This document shows, in pieces, positions 6,740 to 14,218 of a DNA stretch of 15,281 nt (position 1 is the stretch's first letter; each line of letters begins with the position of its first letter). The notes beneath the pieces are model-generated. The model was not told where the DNA came from. It saw nothing but the letters and a program-made list of their open reading frames with translations, and did no database searches. The stretch comes from JANYJJ01 sp038241115. Lineage in GTDB: Bacteria; Pseudomonadota; Gammaproteobacteria; Burkholderiales; Burkholderiaceae_C. Location: NCBI GenBank assembly GCA_038241115.1, contig JBBRGA010000083.1, forward strand, positions 1 to 15,281. Direction: 5' to 3'. The translations under genes were made by a program, and so were the position numbers.

Positions 6740-8683
6740 TCAAAACGCCAGCCGCAGCGAGGCAGACAGCGACCGCCCGGCTTCCGGATAAATCGCGTTC
6801 ACCTCACCGGCGGTGCAACTGAAAGCCTGCGTGTAGTACTTGCGGCCGCCCAGGTTGGCTACCCCCAGCGCCAGCTCGGCCGTCTGCCAGCGATAGGCGT
6901 AGCGCAGGTCGAGCGTGGTGTAGAGCGGCATGCGACAGGCGTTGTCGAAGTCCGGGTGCTGCGATGCCACCCGATTGATCAGCAGGTCGACCTGCTGCCC
7001 CGCCGCAGGCTGCCACTCGCCGCGCAGCGACAGGGTGTGCCGCGGCGTCAGCGGCACGTCCTTGCCGCTGTGCGCACCGCTGGTGAACTGCGCCCGTCGC
7101 AGCGCCGCATTGGCGTGCAAGGTCAGCGCACTCGAAACCACCTGCGACAGCTCGACTTCCAGGCCCTGCCGACGTGTCGGGTCAAAGTTCACATTGGCAC
7201 CAAAACCGAACGGCCCCACCACGCTGGGGTCGTAGCCGATCTCATCGGTGAAGCTGCTGCGGTACAGCCGCGCTTCGACACGACTGCCGGCCGCCGCCCA
7301 GCGCGCACCGAGCTCCGCATCACGCGAGGTCTGCACGCTCAACACGGCGCCGGGCGAGGTGAAGCCGAACTCATCGACGTTGGGCAGCCTGAAACTCTTG
7401 CCGATGCGGCCGTAGAGCGAGGCGCCGGGCGACAGCGGTTGCAGCACACCCAATTCCCACGCGGTCTGGCGCTCGTCAATGCCGCTGCTGGCGTTGGAGT
7501 TGTTTTTGCGGATGGCTTCGCTGCGCCCACCGGCGCTCAGGCGCGTGCCACCGGCCAGCGTCACTTCGTCGCGCGCATACAGCGCACTCGAACGCTGATC
7601 GGACACCGAGCCGAAGCTGCCCGGCACCACGCGCTCCCACTGCGCGTGGTCGGCGCCCATCACCAGGGTGTTGCCGATGTTGCCGAGCCGTGCGGCGTGG
7701 CGCGCACGCACACCCTGCGAACTCGCCGTCACGTCGTAGTCATAGGCAAAACCGCTGTTCAGGCTAGACAGCGACTTGCTGCGCCATCCGGCGTCGAACG
7801 CCAGTTGCCAGTTGCCCAGCGTCGCTTGCGCGAACAGCGTGTTGCGTCGGTTGCCCACAGATGCCTTGTCGTCGGGCGTTGTCGTCTGCTTTGGATCGGC
7901 CGCGTACTGCTGCGCCGTCAACGAGCCGGGCAAGCCGCCGTCCAACTTGTCTTCGGCGTGAGCCAAACCCACGCGCAGCCATTCGTTGCCCCACTGACCG
8001 CTCAGTGACGAGCCGGTCACGTCGGACTTGAAGTTGTCGCGAAAGTTGTCGGCCCGGCGCTTGTTGGCGGCCACGTCGACCGAAAAATCTCCGGCGACCA
8101 AGGTGCCGCCGGCGCGCAATTCACGTGCTCCGAAGCTGCCGGCAGACGCCGTCAAGCGTGCGGCGTTGACCCGCTTCGCGCCGCTGCCGGCGCGGGTGGT
8201 GATGATGATCACGCCGGCAGCCGCACCTTCGCCGTACAGCACGCTGCCGCTGCCGCGAATGACCTCGATGCGCTCGACCGAATCGATGGGGATGCCGGCC
8301 AGGCGCGTGCCACCCAGGTCGGCCTCATTCAGCTTGACGCCGTCCACCACGATGACCTGGTTGCTGTCGGCCGCAGCGCCGAAACCGCGCAGGTCGAGCG
8401 CGTAATCGCCGCCGCCGTAGAAGTCTTGTCGGCCCGGCACGCCGAGCAATTTCATGAGCGCCTGGTTGACGGTGTCGACACCGCTGCGGCGCAGATCGTC
8501 TGCCGTGATCACGCGCACGCCAAACGGCAGCGTGCCGGCGTCGTCGGCAAAACGGGTGGCGGTGACCGTCACATTGGGCAGTTGGTTCTGCGCCGTGGCG
8601 GGCAACGAAAGTGCTGCGGAAACAGCAAAGCAAAGGCTGGACACAGCCATTGGCGCGCGAAGCACCTGGAAGGAAGAACGCAT
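6740..8683 (-). CDS. btuB: TonB-dependent vitamin B12 receptor BtuB
   Basis: This outer-membrane beta-barrel receptor imports cobalamin using TonB energy. It has 647 residues with a signal peptide of about 31 residues (LSLPATA before QNQ). A TonB-box-like NVTVTATRF follows, then the plug domain with ALDLRGFG, VIVVDGVKLNE, IERIEVIRGSGSVLYGEGA and GVIIITTRAG. The barrel ends in the classic terminal aromatic, SASLRLAF. The plug of this type, the short TonB box, and the cobalamin riboswitch just upstream support BtuB over a siderophore receptor. The start is the ATG at 8683; a second Met at residue 12 is possible but would shorten the signal peptide. I see only a weak Shine-Dalgarno sequence, consistent with regulated translation. 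It is the first gene of the operon. Confidence 0.93.
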   Translation of the reverse strand: MRSSFQVLRAPMAVSSLCFAVSAALSLPATAQNQLPNVTVTATRFADDAGTLPFGVRVITADDLRRSGVDTVNQALMKLLGVPGRQDFYGGGDYALDLRGFGAAADSNQVIVVDGVKLNEADLGGTRLAGIPIDSVERIEVIRGSGSVLYGEGAAAGVIIITTRAGSGAKRVNAARLTASAGSFGARELRAGGTLVAGDFSVDVAANKRRADNFRDNFKSDVTGSSLSGQWGNEWLRVGLAHAEDKLDGGLPGSLTAQQYAADPKQTTTPDDKASVGNRRNTLFAQATLGNWQLAFDAGWRSKSLSSLNSGFAYDYDVTASSQGVRARHAARLGNIGNTLVMGADHAQWERVVPGSFGSVSDQRSSALYARDEVTLAGGTRLSAGGRSEAIRKNNSNASSGIDERQTAWELGVLQPLSPGASLYGRIGKSFRLPNVDEFGFTSPGAVLSVQTSRDAELGARWAAAGSRVEARLYRSSFTDEIGYDPSVVGPFGFGANVNFDPTRRQGLEVELSQVVSSALTLHANAALRRAQFTSGAHSGKDVPLTPRHTLSLRGEWQPAAGQQVDLLINRVASQHPDFDNACRMPLYTTLDLRYAYRWQTAELALGVANLGGRKYYTQAFSCTAGEVNAIYPEAGRSLSASLRLAF

Positions 8684-8706
8684 GGTGATGAAGACTCGGA
8701 CAAATT

Positions 8707-8773
8707 GCCAACGTCCTGCTTCCCCGCAGGCGCTGGCGGTATGAATACGGCTTGCGCCGCATCGCGTGTTGGC
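8707..8773 (-). promoter_or_regulatory. Putative switching helix / expression platform of the B12 riboswitch
   Basis: The 3' strand of P1 contains GCCAAC (8773-8768), which is the exact complement of GTTGGC at 8712-8707, about 24 bases before the btuB ATG. The same P1 strand can therefore pair with the 5' end of the aptamer (ligand-bound form) or with the leader close to btuB (free form). A second hairpin, CCTGC-GGGGAA-GCAGG (8730-8715), lies between. The complementarity is seen directly; the switching role is inferred. Confidence 0.4.
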
Positions 8774-8978
8774 CGGTATCCGGGCTGACGGAACTGTTCT
8801 TGCGACCTTCCCAGCAACTTTGAGGTCACCAGTGGTGTGAGCACAAAAACTGAAGCTTTTCGCTTCGTCCGTCTTACCGTTGCGGGGGCAGCGCAGGTTC
8901 AGAAAGTCGCTCGAGACCCTTCTTCCTGCTTCCCGTTTAACTGTGTTCGCAGAAGAGCAAACACGGGCACCAACACCG
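8766..8978 (-). ncRNA. Cobalamin (AdoCbl) riboswitch upstream of btuB
   Basis: Read on the minus strand, the region contains the two hallmark blocks of this riboswitch class. The core CTGCCCCCGCAACGGTAAG lies at 8891-8873, and the B12 box GTCAGCCCGGATACCGGCC at 8789-8771. The upstream element TTAAACGGGAAGCAGG (near 8942-8926) is also typical. The closing P1 helix is visible as GTGTTGG (8976-8970) pairing with CCAACAC (8772-8766). About 80 bases separate P1 from the btuB ATG, forming the expression platform. Bound adenosylcobalamin is expected to repress btuB and, through it, the whole operon. No U-run terminator is seen before btuB, so translational control is more likely than attenuation. 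Confidence 0.95.
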
Positions 8979-8980
8979 AG

Positions 8981-9005
8981 AATTGTATGCGCCGCGCCTA
9001 CAATT
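8981..9005. promoter_or_regulatory. Inverted repeat with back-to-back TACAAT boxes (probable divergent promoters)
   Basis: AATTGTA (8981-8987) and TACAATT (8999-9005) form a perfect 7-bp inverted repeat with an 11-base spacer. Each arm gives a TACAAT -10-like hexamer, one per strand. The minus-strand box (8987-8982) would place transcription initiation near 8976, exactly at the 5' edge of the riboswitch P1. The plus-strand box (8999-9004) would start about 9011, 24 bases before the ZapB-like gene. No good -35 hexamer is visible for either direction. The repeat could instead, or in addition, be an operator. Confidence 0.5.
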
Positions 9006-9034
9006 TGGCCTCTCTCACCACATGGTTGCGCGAC

Positions 9035-9340
9035 ATGGCCACGTTAGAAGAACTCGCTGACCGGGTTGAGCGCCTGCTCTTGCGTTTTGAAGAGTTGTCA
9101 CGCACCCAGCAACTCGTGCAGGCACAACTGGCCAGCGTCACGCAAGAGCGCGACAGCTTGAAATCGCGGTTGAATGCAGCGCGCAGTCGCGTCGATACGC
9201 TGCTCGACCGCCTGCCCACGGGGTCGTTTGCGGCCGAATCGGTTGCCACCGAATCATTGACAACTCAGCCAGCGCCAATCGGAACGGGGTCGCTCGGCAC
9301 AGAGCCTCAAGAAGTCACACCACCAGGCCCTCGGAGCTGA
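9035..9340 (+). CDS. ZapB-like coiled-coil protein encoded upstream of zapA
   Basis: This is a 101-residue cytosolic protein. Residues 1-60 (MATLEELADRVERLLLRFEE onward) form a heptad-rich coiled coil. The remaining 40 residues are a low-complexity Ser/Thr/Pro/Glu tail. Small coiled-coil proteins of this kind precede zapA in many beta- and gammaproteobacteria and are annotated as ZapB-like or TIGR02449-type; a role in stabilising the FtsZ ring with ZapA is inferred from that context. The frame is open upstream (in-frame ATG at 8988), but that start lies inside the probable promoter repeat, so the ATG at 9035 is chosen. Only 4 bases separate its stop from zapA. Confidence 0.75.
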   Translation: MATLEELADRVERLLLRFEELSRTQQLVQAQLASVTQERDSLKSRLNAARSRVDTLLDRLPTGSFAAESVATESLTTQPAPIGTGSLGTEPQEVTPPGPRS

Positions 9341-9344
9341 GCCC

Positions 9345-9665
9345 ATGACAAAACAAATGGAAGTGACCATCCTCGGCCAGAGCTACATCTTGGGTTGCCC
9401 CGAAGGCGGCGAGGCCTCTTTGCTGGCCGCCGTGGCCGCCGTAGACCGCGAGATGAGCGGCATCCGCGACGCGGGCAAAGTCAAAGCACGCGAGCGCATG
9501 GCGGTGCTGGCCGCACTGAACCTGGCGTATGCGCTGGCAGAACGACCACCGGCGCGTGACCGCGCCGACATTGTCGATGCCAACGCCGACGCCGGCACGG
9601 TCGACGTGGGCGGCTTGATTCGACGAATCGATCACGCCCTGGGCGCGAATGGTCAATTGCTTTGA
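9345..9665 (+). CDS. zapA: Cell division protein ZapA
   Basis: ZapA is a small cytosolic protein that bundles FtsZ filaments at the division ring. The 106-residue product begins with the family signature MEVTILGQSYILGCPEGGEASLLAAV (residues 5-30, shown here in part). An alpha-helical region follows with REMSGIRDAGKVKARERMAVLAALNLAYAL. Length and the two-part layout (beta-rich head, coiled-coil tail) fit ZapA. The start ATG at 9345 is preceded by GGAG within the end of the upstream gene, suggesting coupled translation. A 6S RNA gene follows directly, an arrangement known from many proteobacteria. Confidence 0.92.
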   Translation: MTKQMEVTILGQSYILGCPEGGEASLLAAVAAVDREMSGIRDAGKVKARERMAVLAALNLAYALAERPPARDRADIVDANADAGTVDVGGLIRRIDHALGANGQLL

Positions 9666-9690
9666 CATGTCGTCGTCACGGCCAGACGCG

Positions 9691-9696
9691 TAAACT
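9691..9696 (+). promoter_or_regulatory. Candidate -10 box of the 6S RNA promoter
   Basis: TAAACT lies 7 bases before the first base of the 6S RNA closing stem (9704). A perfect TTGACA (9662-9667) is present inside the zapA stop region, but at 23 bases it is too far for a standard sigma-70 spacer. The -35 element is therefore uncertain. Confidence 0.35.
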
Positions 9697-9703
9697 GATC
9701 GCG

Positions 9704-9876
9704 TCCGTTGCTCATCAGTGAGTTCTATATTTCCTTGTACCAATGCTCATACGAGCAGGGCTTGGAACATCGCCGAGCAGGCGTGATCGTCTCGCGTCAG
9801 ATGAACCCGAAACTCGGCTGACCTCGCCCACCTGAACTGCTACGGTTCAGGAATGCGGCTCACGGTTTGCAACGGA
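9704..9876 (+). ncRNA. ssrS: 6S RNA
   Basis: 6S RNA binds the housekeeping RNA polymerase holoenzyme by imitating an open promoter and adjusts transcription in stationary phase. The ends form a perfect 8-bp closing stem, TCCGTTGC (9704-9711) with GCAACGGA (9869-9876). Inside are the inverted repeats TGCTC-ATAC-GAGCA (9744-9757), GTCAG/CTGAC (9796-9800 with 9818-9822) and CCTGAAC/GTTCAGG (9831-9837 with 9845-9851). The internal text TTCCTTGTACCAATGCTC and GAGCAGGGCTTGGAACATC resembles betaproteobacterial 6S RNAs. The location directly after zapA is the conserved one. The exact mature ends are estimated from the stem. Confidence 0.85.
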
Positions 9877-9938
9877 CACCTTCTTTATGAATTTCACCGC
9901 AGGCAAGTGCCCATGCGCTGCACAAAAGTGGTCTGCCC

Positions 9939-10769
9939 GTGAGCTTTGACTTGTCGTGGCAGCTCGTGCTGGAACTGTTGCTTCTAGGCAGCGTGACCGG
10001 CTTTTTGGCGGGCCTGCTGGGCATAGGCGGTGGCATGTTGATGGTGCCGTTTCTGACGCTGCTTCTCGAACACAAAAACTTCCCCGCCGACCTGGTTTTG
10101 AAGATGGCGGTGGCCACCTCGTTGGCCACCATTTGCTTCACCTCGATCGCCTCGGTGCGCGCGCACCAGGCGCGAGGTGCGGTGCGCTGGGATGTGGTCA
10201 AGCTTTTGGCGCCCGGGATCATCGTGGGCGGCCTGCTGGGCGCTCAAGTGGCGAAGGCGCTGCCCCACACAGTGTTGGCGGTGCTGTTTGCAGGCTTCAT
10301 TGGTTTTTCAGCCACGCAGATGCTGCTCAATAAAAAACCCGCCGCATCGCGCCAGTTGCCAAAGGGTGCGGGCATGCTGGGCGCCGGCGGTGTGATCGGT
10401 TTGCTGTCGTCTTTGGTCGGTGCCGGAGGAGCATTCATCTCAGTGCCCTTCATGACCTGGTGCAACCTGCCCATTCACAGCGCGGTGGGCACGTCAGCGG
10501 CTTTGGGCTTTCCGATTGCGTTGGCCGCCACCGTAGGCTATGTGATCGCCGGATGGTCGCTGCACGACTTGCCAGCGGGCGCCTTGGGCTTTTTGTACGT
10601 GCCCGCGCTGTTGGTAATTTCGGTGGCCAGCATGAGCACCGCGCGTTGGGGTGCAGCTGCGGCTCACCGCCTGAACATGACGCAGCTGCGCCGCATGTTT
10701 GCGCTGCTGCTGTACGCCTTGGCGGCCTACATGCTTTTCAAGGCGCTGTTCAGAGCGTCTGGAACTTGA
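9939..10769 (+). CDS. TauE/SafE-family membrane permease (sulfite/anion exporter family)
   Basis: This 276-residue integral membrane protein has about eight hydrophobic helices and the two-fold TauE/SafE (formerly DUF81) repeat. The two diagnostic motifs are LAGLLGIGGGMLMVPFL (about residue 22) and LVGAGGAFISVPFM (about 165). Family members export sulfite, sulfoacetate or related organic acids, but the substrate of this member cannot be read from sequence. GTG at 9939 is the only standard start close to the N-terminal helix; an in-frame stop lies at 9888 and no clear ribosome-binding site is seen. It is downstream of the 6S RNA and overlaps the 3' end of the convergent PAS-GGDEF gene by 20 bases. 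Confidence 0.88.
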   Translation: MSFDLSWQLVLELLLLGSVTGFLAGLLGIGGGMLMVPFLTLLLEHKNFPADLVLKMAVATSLATICFTSIASVRAHQARGAVRWDVVKLLAPGIIVGGLLGAQVAKALPHTVLAVLFAGFIGFSATQMLLNKKPAASRQLPKGAGMLGAGGVIGLLSSLVGAGGAFISVPFMTWCNLPIHSAVGTSAALGFPIALAATVGYVIAGWSLHDLPAGALGFLYVPALLVISVASMSTARWGAAAAHRLNMTQLRRMFALLLYALAAYMLFKALFRASGT

Positions 10770-11799
10770 TGCTGGCCAGCGTGACGTGATTGCCGCCGCG
10801 CGCCTGCGCTTCCTGGAGCGCCTGATCGGCCGCATTCATCAGCTCTTCTTGTGTGTGCGCGGTGTGCGGAAAGCTCGACACCCCCATGGACACCGTGAAG
10901 CCCAAATCACGCCCTTCCAGCACCACGATTTGCGTGGCGCACTGGCGCCGCAGCCCTTCCATGCGAGAGTGCGCCGTGGCCAAGCCCACGCCCGACAACA
11001 GCACCGCAAAGCGGTTGTCCTCCAAACGGCATGAAGCGTCCATGGCGCGGGTGTTGCTGCGCAGCAAACGCCCCAAGGCTTCCAAAATTCGTGTGCGCGC
11101 GGGTTCGCCCAAGGCTTTGACGATGTCGCTGGGCGGGTCTAAAAAAATAGACACCAGCGCAAATTCGCGGTGTTCACGCGACGACAAATCGACCTCGCGG
11201 CGCAGCTGATCGTCGAAGTGGCCGCGCTGGAACAGGCCTGTGTGCAGGTCTCGCAGGCCCGAGTCGGCCAACTCGCGGCGCACGGTCTCCAGCGAATGCT
11301 GTTCCTGCTGCTGTTGCTCGAGTTGCTTCAAGGCTTTGGCCAGCTGAGCCTCGCGCTGCTTTTCGGTCGTCACCTCAGACCAGACGCAAAACAAGAATCG
11401 CGGCGCTCCCTCGCTGGCTGGCAGCGCCATGCGGGTCACGCTGAACTCACGCCTGACGCCGTCAACTTCGAGCTTGTGCTCGCTCAAGTGAGGACCACTT
11501 TGCGCGGCCGCCACTTGCTCGGCAGCGCGCCACGAGCTGGCGTGCGCCGAGTGCAAAAGCTCGGCATCGGTTTGACCCATCATTTGATGAGCTGCGCTGT
11601 GAAAAAGCGCCGCCATGCGTGCATTCACATTGACGTAGCGCCCGGTGGCGATTTCCTTGATCGCCAAACAGGCGTCCAGGCGCGTCACCAGCCCAAACAG
11701 CACCGCACCGAGTGCACCACCGTCCAAATCAAGCGCGGCAGAAAGCTCGCGGGCACGGTCGGATAGGTCTGGCGCAGACGTCGACGTCAGCTCGCTCAT
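10750..11799 (-). CDS. PAS domain protein with degenerate GGDEF domain (probable c-di-GMP sensor)
   Basis: The product has 349 residues. A PAS-like domain (about 35-145) is followed by a Gln-rich coiled coil (about 144-176) and a GGDEF-type domain (about 183-340; DLHTGLFQRGHFD in place of the usual TGLxNRxxF). The signature GGDEF is replaced by EDNRF (260-264), and the metal-binding DxDxFK segment reads FLDPPSDIVK, so cyclase activity is unlikely. The allosteric RxxD site is intact (Arg251-Ala-Met-Asp254), exactly five residues before the signature position. This points to binding of c-di-GMP instead of synthesis. No transmembrane helix is seen. The ATG at 11799 follows AGGGGAAG with good spacing; that ribosome-binding site lies inside the longer alternative frame from 11832, which argues against it. 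Confidence 0.85.
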   Translation of the reverse strand: MSELTSTSAPDLSDRARELSAALDLDGGALGAVLFGLVTRLDACLAIKEIATGRYVNVNARMAALFHSAAHQMMGQTDAELLHSAHASSWRAAEQVAAAQSGPHLSEHKLEVDGVRREFSVTRMALPASEGAPRFLFCVWSEVTTEKQREAQLAKALKQLEQQQQEQHSLETVRRELADSGLRDLHTGLFQRGHFDDQLRREVDLSSREHREFALVSIFLDPPSDIVKALGEPARTRILEALGRLLRSNTRAMDASCRLEDNRFAVLLSGVGLATAHSRMEGLRRQCATQIVVLEGRDLGFTVSMGVSSFPHTAHTQEELMNAADQALQEAQARGGNHVTLASIKFQTL

Positions 11800-11896
11800 G
11801 TGTGAATACTTCCCCTGTGGCAGTTGATGCAAAGCGCATCAGACTCCAGCCCGCCGCAACCTGGATGAATAGGGGGCTTCGCTGCCGTGAACCCCC

Positions 11897-11927
11897 AAAA
11901 AAGTTCTTCGCATCCCCCATAGGGATG
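11897..11927 (-). terminator. Weak candidate terminator after the TonB-dependent receptor gene
   Basis: On the minus strand a 6-bp stem CATCCC/GGGATG (11927-11922 with 11916-11911) is followed, after 8 bases, by a run of six T (11902-11897). The gap between stem and T-run is larger than in a standard intrinsic terminator, so this is tentative. The rest of the 166-base gap before the PAS-GGDEF start shows nothing else recognisable. Confidence 0.25.
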
Positions 11928-11965
11928 ATAGCGCCAGCGTCCTTGGCGTGATAACGCGACTCAGG

Positions 11966-14041
11966 TCAAAAGTGATGTATCCAGGTCACGCGGAACGACC
12001 GGGACTCGGCGGGGTGGAAGTGGATGTCGTCCACGCCACCTGCGGCTTCGCCGGGCAAGCGCGAGCCGTAGTAGTAATCAATGGCTGAGGCTTTCTTATT
12101 GCCCAGATTGAAGCCTTCCAGCTCGACGCTGTTCCGGGCGTTGACCTTGTAGCCGACCCGACCGTTGAACAAGGCCGTGCTGCGCGAGCGGACGCTGTTG
12201 TCTTCGAGCAAGGGACGTGGGCCGAAGTAACGCCATTGCAATGCGCCAAACCAGGGGCCGAGGTTGTCCACCGCAATGGCCAAAGACGCCACACCTTCCA
12301 CCGCGCCGGGTATGCGCTGACCCACGGCATCGGCGTCACGGAATCTGGCGCGCGCGAAGGCCACATCGGCGTCTACCGTCAACCAGTCGGACAGCTTGTA
12401 CAGGTTGGCGAACTCGAAGCCGGTGCGACGACTCGGGCGCCCGGCCTCGGTGGTGCCGGCGTCGCCCACAAAGATCAGTTCCGATCCGAAGTCCAGGCGA
12501 TAAAACGACAGCGACGTTTGCAAGCCCGGAAGCAGCACTGTGCGCACGCCCAACTCAGCACCGCGCGACCGGACCAGCGCCGTCACCGGATCCACCGGGT
12601 CGCCGCTTTTGGGATCGACCCGGATGGTGGTGCCACGCGCATCGTTGCTGTGGAAACCGCCGCCCGCATTCACGTAAAAGTCGGTCTTGGCCCACGGCCC
12701 GAAGATCAAGCCCAACTTCGGATTGACGATCGTGGCGTTGACGGCGCCCGAATTGACGGGGCTGTCGCTGCTGACCTTGAAGCGATAGCCATCGGCCCGC
12801 AAACCCGCTACCGTGCGAAACCACGGTGTCCAGCGCGTGGCGTTCTCGATGAACACGCCGGCGCTGCTTTGCACGATGTGGTCACGGCGCGTGGTGGAGA
12901 CGGTTTGACGCGCCTGCGTGCTGAGCAAGCCGTTGAAGATGTTGTCGGTTTGAAGCTGCAAACCCACGCTGGTTTCTGACTCCAGGCCGAGGCCTTTTTG
13001 CACCCAGGCGTGCGTGACATTCAAGCCCGCGGTGCGGCGGCGATCGGGCTGGGCAAATTGGTCGCCCCGGATTGGATCGTCCAGCGCATAGGTGAAATTG
13101 GAGTACAGATCGAGTTGGTTGTCGACGAGGTAGGCATTCACCTGCGTGCCCGATGCCTCGCTGCTGCGGCGCCACGCGGCCGACAGGCTGTAGCGGTGCG
13201 ACTTGCCACCGTCGGTGGTGTCGATCGCGTCAAAGCGGTTCAGCAAGCCCGCGTCCACTGCGCGCCGGGGAATTTGATCGGTGGCGTTCCAGCTTGCCTC
13301 GTAAGCCATCGCGGTCACGTTGAAGCCGTTCAGGGCATCGCCTTCGCTGTAGCGCAGCACGCCGTTCAACTTGCGAAATTTGTCGGGGTTCACAAAAGGG
13401 CCGTCGTTTTGCATGGCCTCCAGCGCGTACAGCAACTTGCCTGAGCCTGCGGTGGGTGAGTCGGCCAAGAGCACGCGCCTGAATCCGTTTTGCCCCAGCG
13501 CGACGCTGGCAATGCCGCGCTCCAGCTTGTCGGCGTACTTGACGCTGACCGCACCAGCGGACGAAAAGTCACCCTCGGCGGGGTAGTACGGACCCTTGCG
13601 GTATTCCATGCCGGTGGCAAGTTCAGGTATCAAGAAGTTCAGGTCGGTCCAGCCCTGGCCGTGAGAGTGCGAGCGTTGGTTGACCAGCATGCCGTCCACC
13701 GTGGTGCGCAGGTCGGTGCCGTGGTCGAGGTTGAAGCCGCGCAGGTAGAACTGATTGGCTTTGCCTTCGCCGCTGTGCTGGCTGACGATCAAGCCGGGCG
13801 TGGCTTCCAGCAATTCACCCGGCCGGTAAACGGTGCGGGCTTCCAGTTGCTTTTGCGTCACGGTGCCCGAGTTGGCCGAGTCGGCCACGCCGACCAAGCC
13901 GGTGCTGTTGCCGTTGACGATGACGCGTTCCAGCGTTTGTTCACCGCCCGCGTGGGCTTGAAAAGTAAGCGTACCGCCGGCTGCCAACGCGGCTGCCAGC
14001 CTGACGAGGCGATGTCTGTTGGGTTGCGAAAAATTTTTCAT
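11966..14041 (-). CDS. TonB-dependent outer-membrane receptor, substrate unassigned (possibly metal-related)
   Basis: This outer-membrane TonB-dependent receptor has 691 residues. The ATG at 14041 gives a clean signal peptide (MKNFSQPNRHRLVRLAAALA..., cleavage near AHA-GG, residue 31). The frame is open to 14152, but that extension has no signal character. A TonB-box-like TLERVIVNG (37-44) is followed by the plug, with ELLEATPGLIVSQHSGEGKA, FYLRGFNLDHGTDLRTTVDG and SHSHGQGWTDLN. The barrel ends in a terminal Phe (FRVTWIHHF). Histidine-containing stretches HSHGQG (125-130) and IHFHPAE (673-679) stand out. It lies 177 bases downstream of a His-rich protein gene on the same strand and is probably co-transcribed. 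This suggests a metal or metal-chelate cargo, but the sequence does not prove it. It differs clearly from BtuB in this window. Confidence 0.88.
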   Translation of the reverse strand: MKNFSQPNRHRLVRLAAALAAGGTLTFQAHAGGEQTLERVIVNGNSTGLVGVADSANSGTVTQKQLEARTVYRPGELLEATPGLIVSQHSGEGKANQFYLRGFNLDHGTDLRTTVDGMLVNQRSHSHGQGWTDLNFLIPELATGMEYRKGPYYPAEGDFSSAGAVSVKYADKLERGIASVALGQNGFRRVLLADSPTAGSGKLLYALEAMQNDGPFVNPDKFRKLNGVLRYSEGDALNGFNVTAMAYEASWNATDQIPRRAVDAGLLNRFDAIDTTDGGKSHRYSLSAAWRRSSEASGTQVNAYLVDNQLDLYSNFTYALDDPIRGDQFAQPDRRRTAGLNVTHAWVQKGLGLESETSVGLQLQTDNIFNGLLSTQARQTVSTTRRDHIVQSSAGVFIENATRWTPWFRTVAGLRADGYRFKVSSDSPVNSGAVNATIVNPKLGLIFGPWAKTDFYVNAGGGFHSNDARGTTIRVDPKSGDPVDPVTALVRSRGAELGVRTVLLPGLQTSLSFYRLDFGSELIFVGDAGTTEAGRPSRRTGFEFANLYKLSDWLTVDADVAFARARFRDADAVGQRIPGAVEGVASLAIAVDNLGPWFGALQWRYFGPRPLLEDNSVRSRSTALFNGRVGYKVNARNSVELEGFNLGNKKASAIDYYYGSRLPGEAAGGVDDIHFHPAESRSFRVTWIHHF

Positions 14042-14218
14042 GGGTGACTTTTGAGGCCGCGGCGGCGCGGAGCAAAGCCGTCTGCAATCAACAGACGATT
14101 CGTTCCCGCGACACGGCGCAGCGAATTTGAGGCGGTTGGCCGCTGTGTGCATTTCTGATCAGCGACCACGGTGGATGCAGGCCACTTCACAGCCCTGCAA
14201 ACGCAACTCAAAAACGAC

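Noticed and set aside
6422..8008. 528-codon plus-strand frame antisense to btuB and cobU
   Set aside because: Its composition (Arg, Ala and His rich, no domain pattern) is that expected opposite a GC-rich gene; btuB and cobU have clear family motifs.
8837..9034. N-terminal extension of the ZapB-like protein starting in the riboswitch region
   Set aside because: It would translate through the antisense strand of the riboswitch and the promoter repeat; coiled-coil homology begins at the ATG at 9035.
9662..9667. TTGACA as -35 box of the 6S RNA promoter
   Set aside because: The hexamer is perfect, but 23 bases separate it from TAAACT, too far for a standard sigma-70 promoter.
12236..12979. 247-codon plus-strand frame inside the TonB receptor gene
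   Set aside because: Antisense shadow of a receptor with a signal peptide, plug and terminal Phe; no features of its own.
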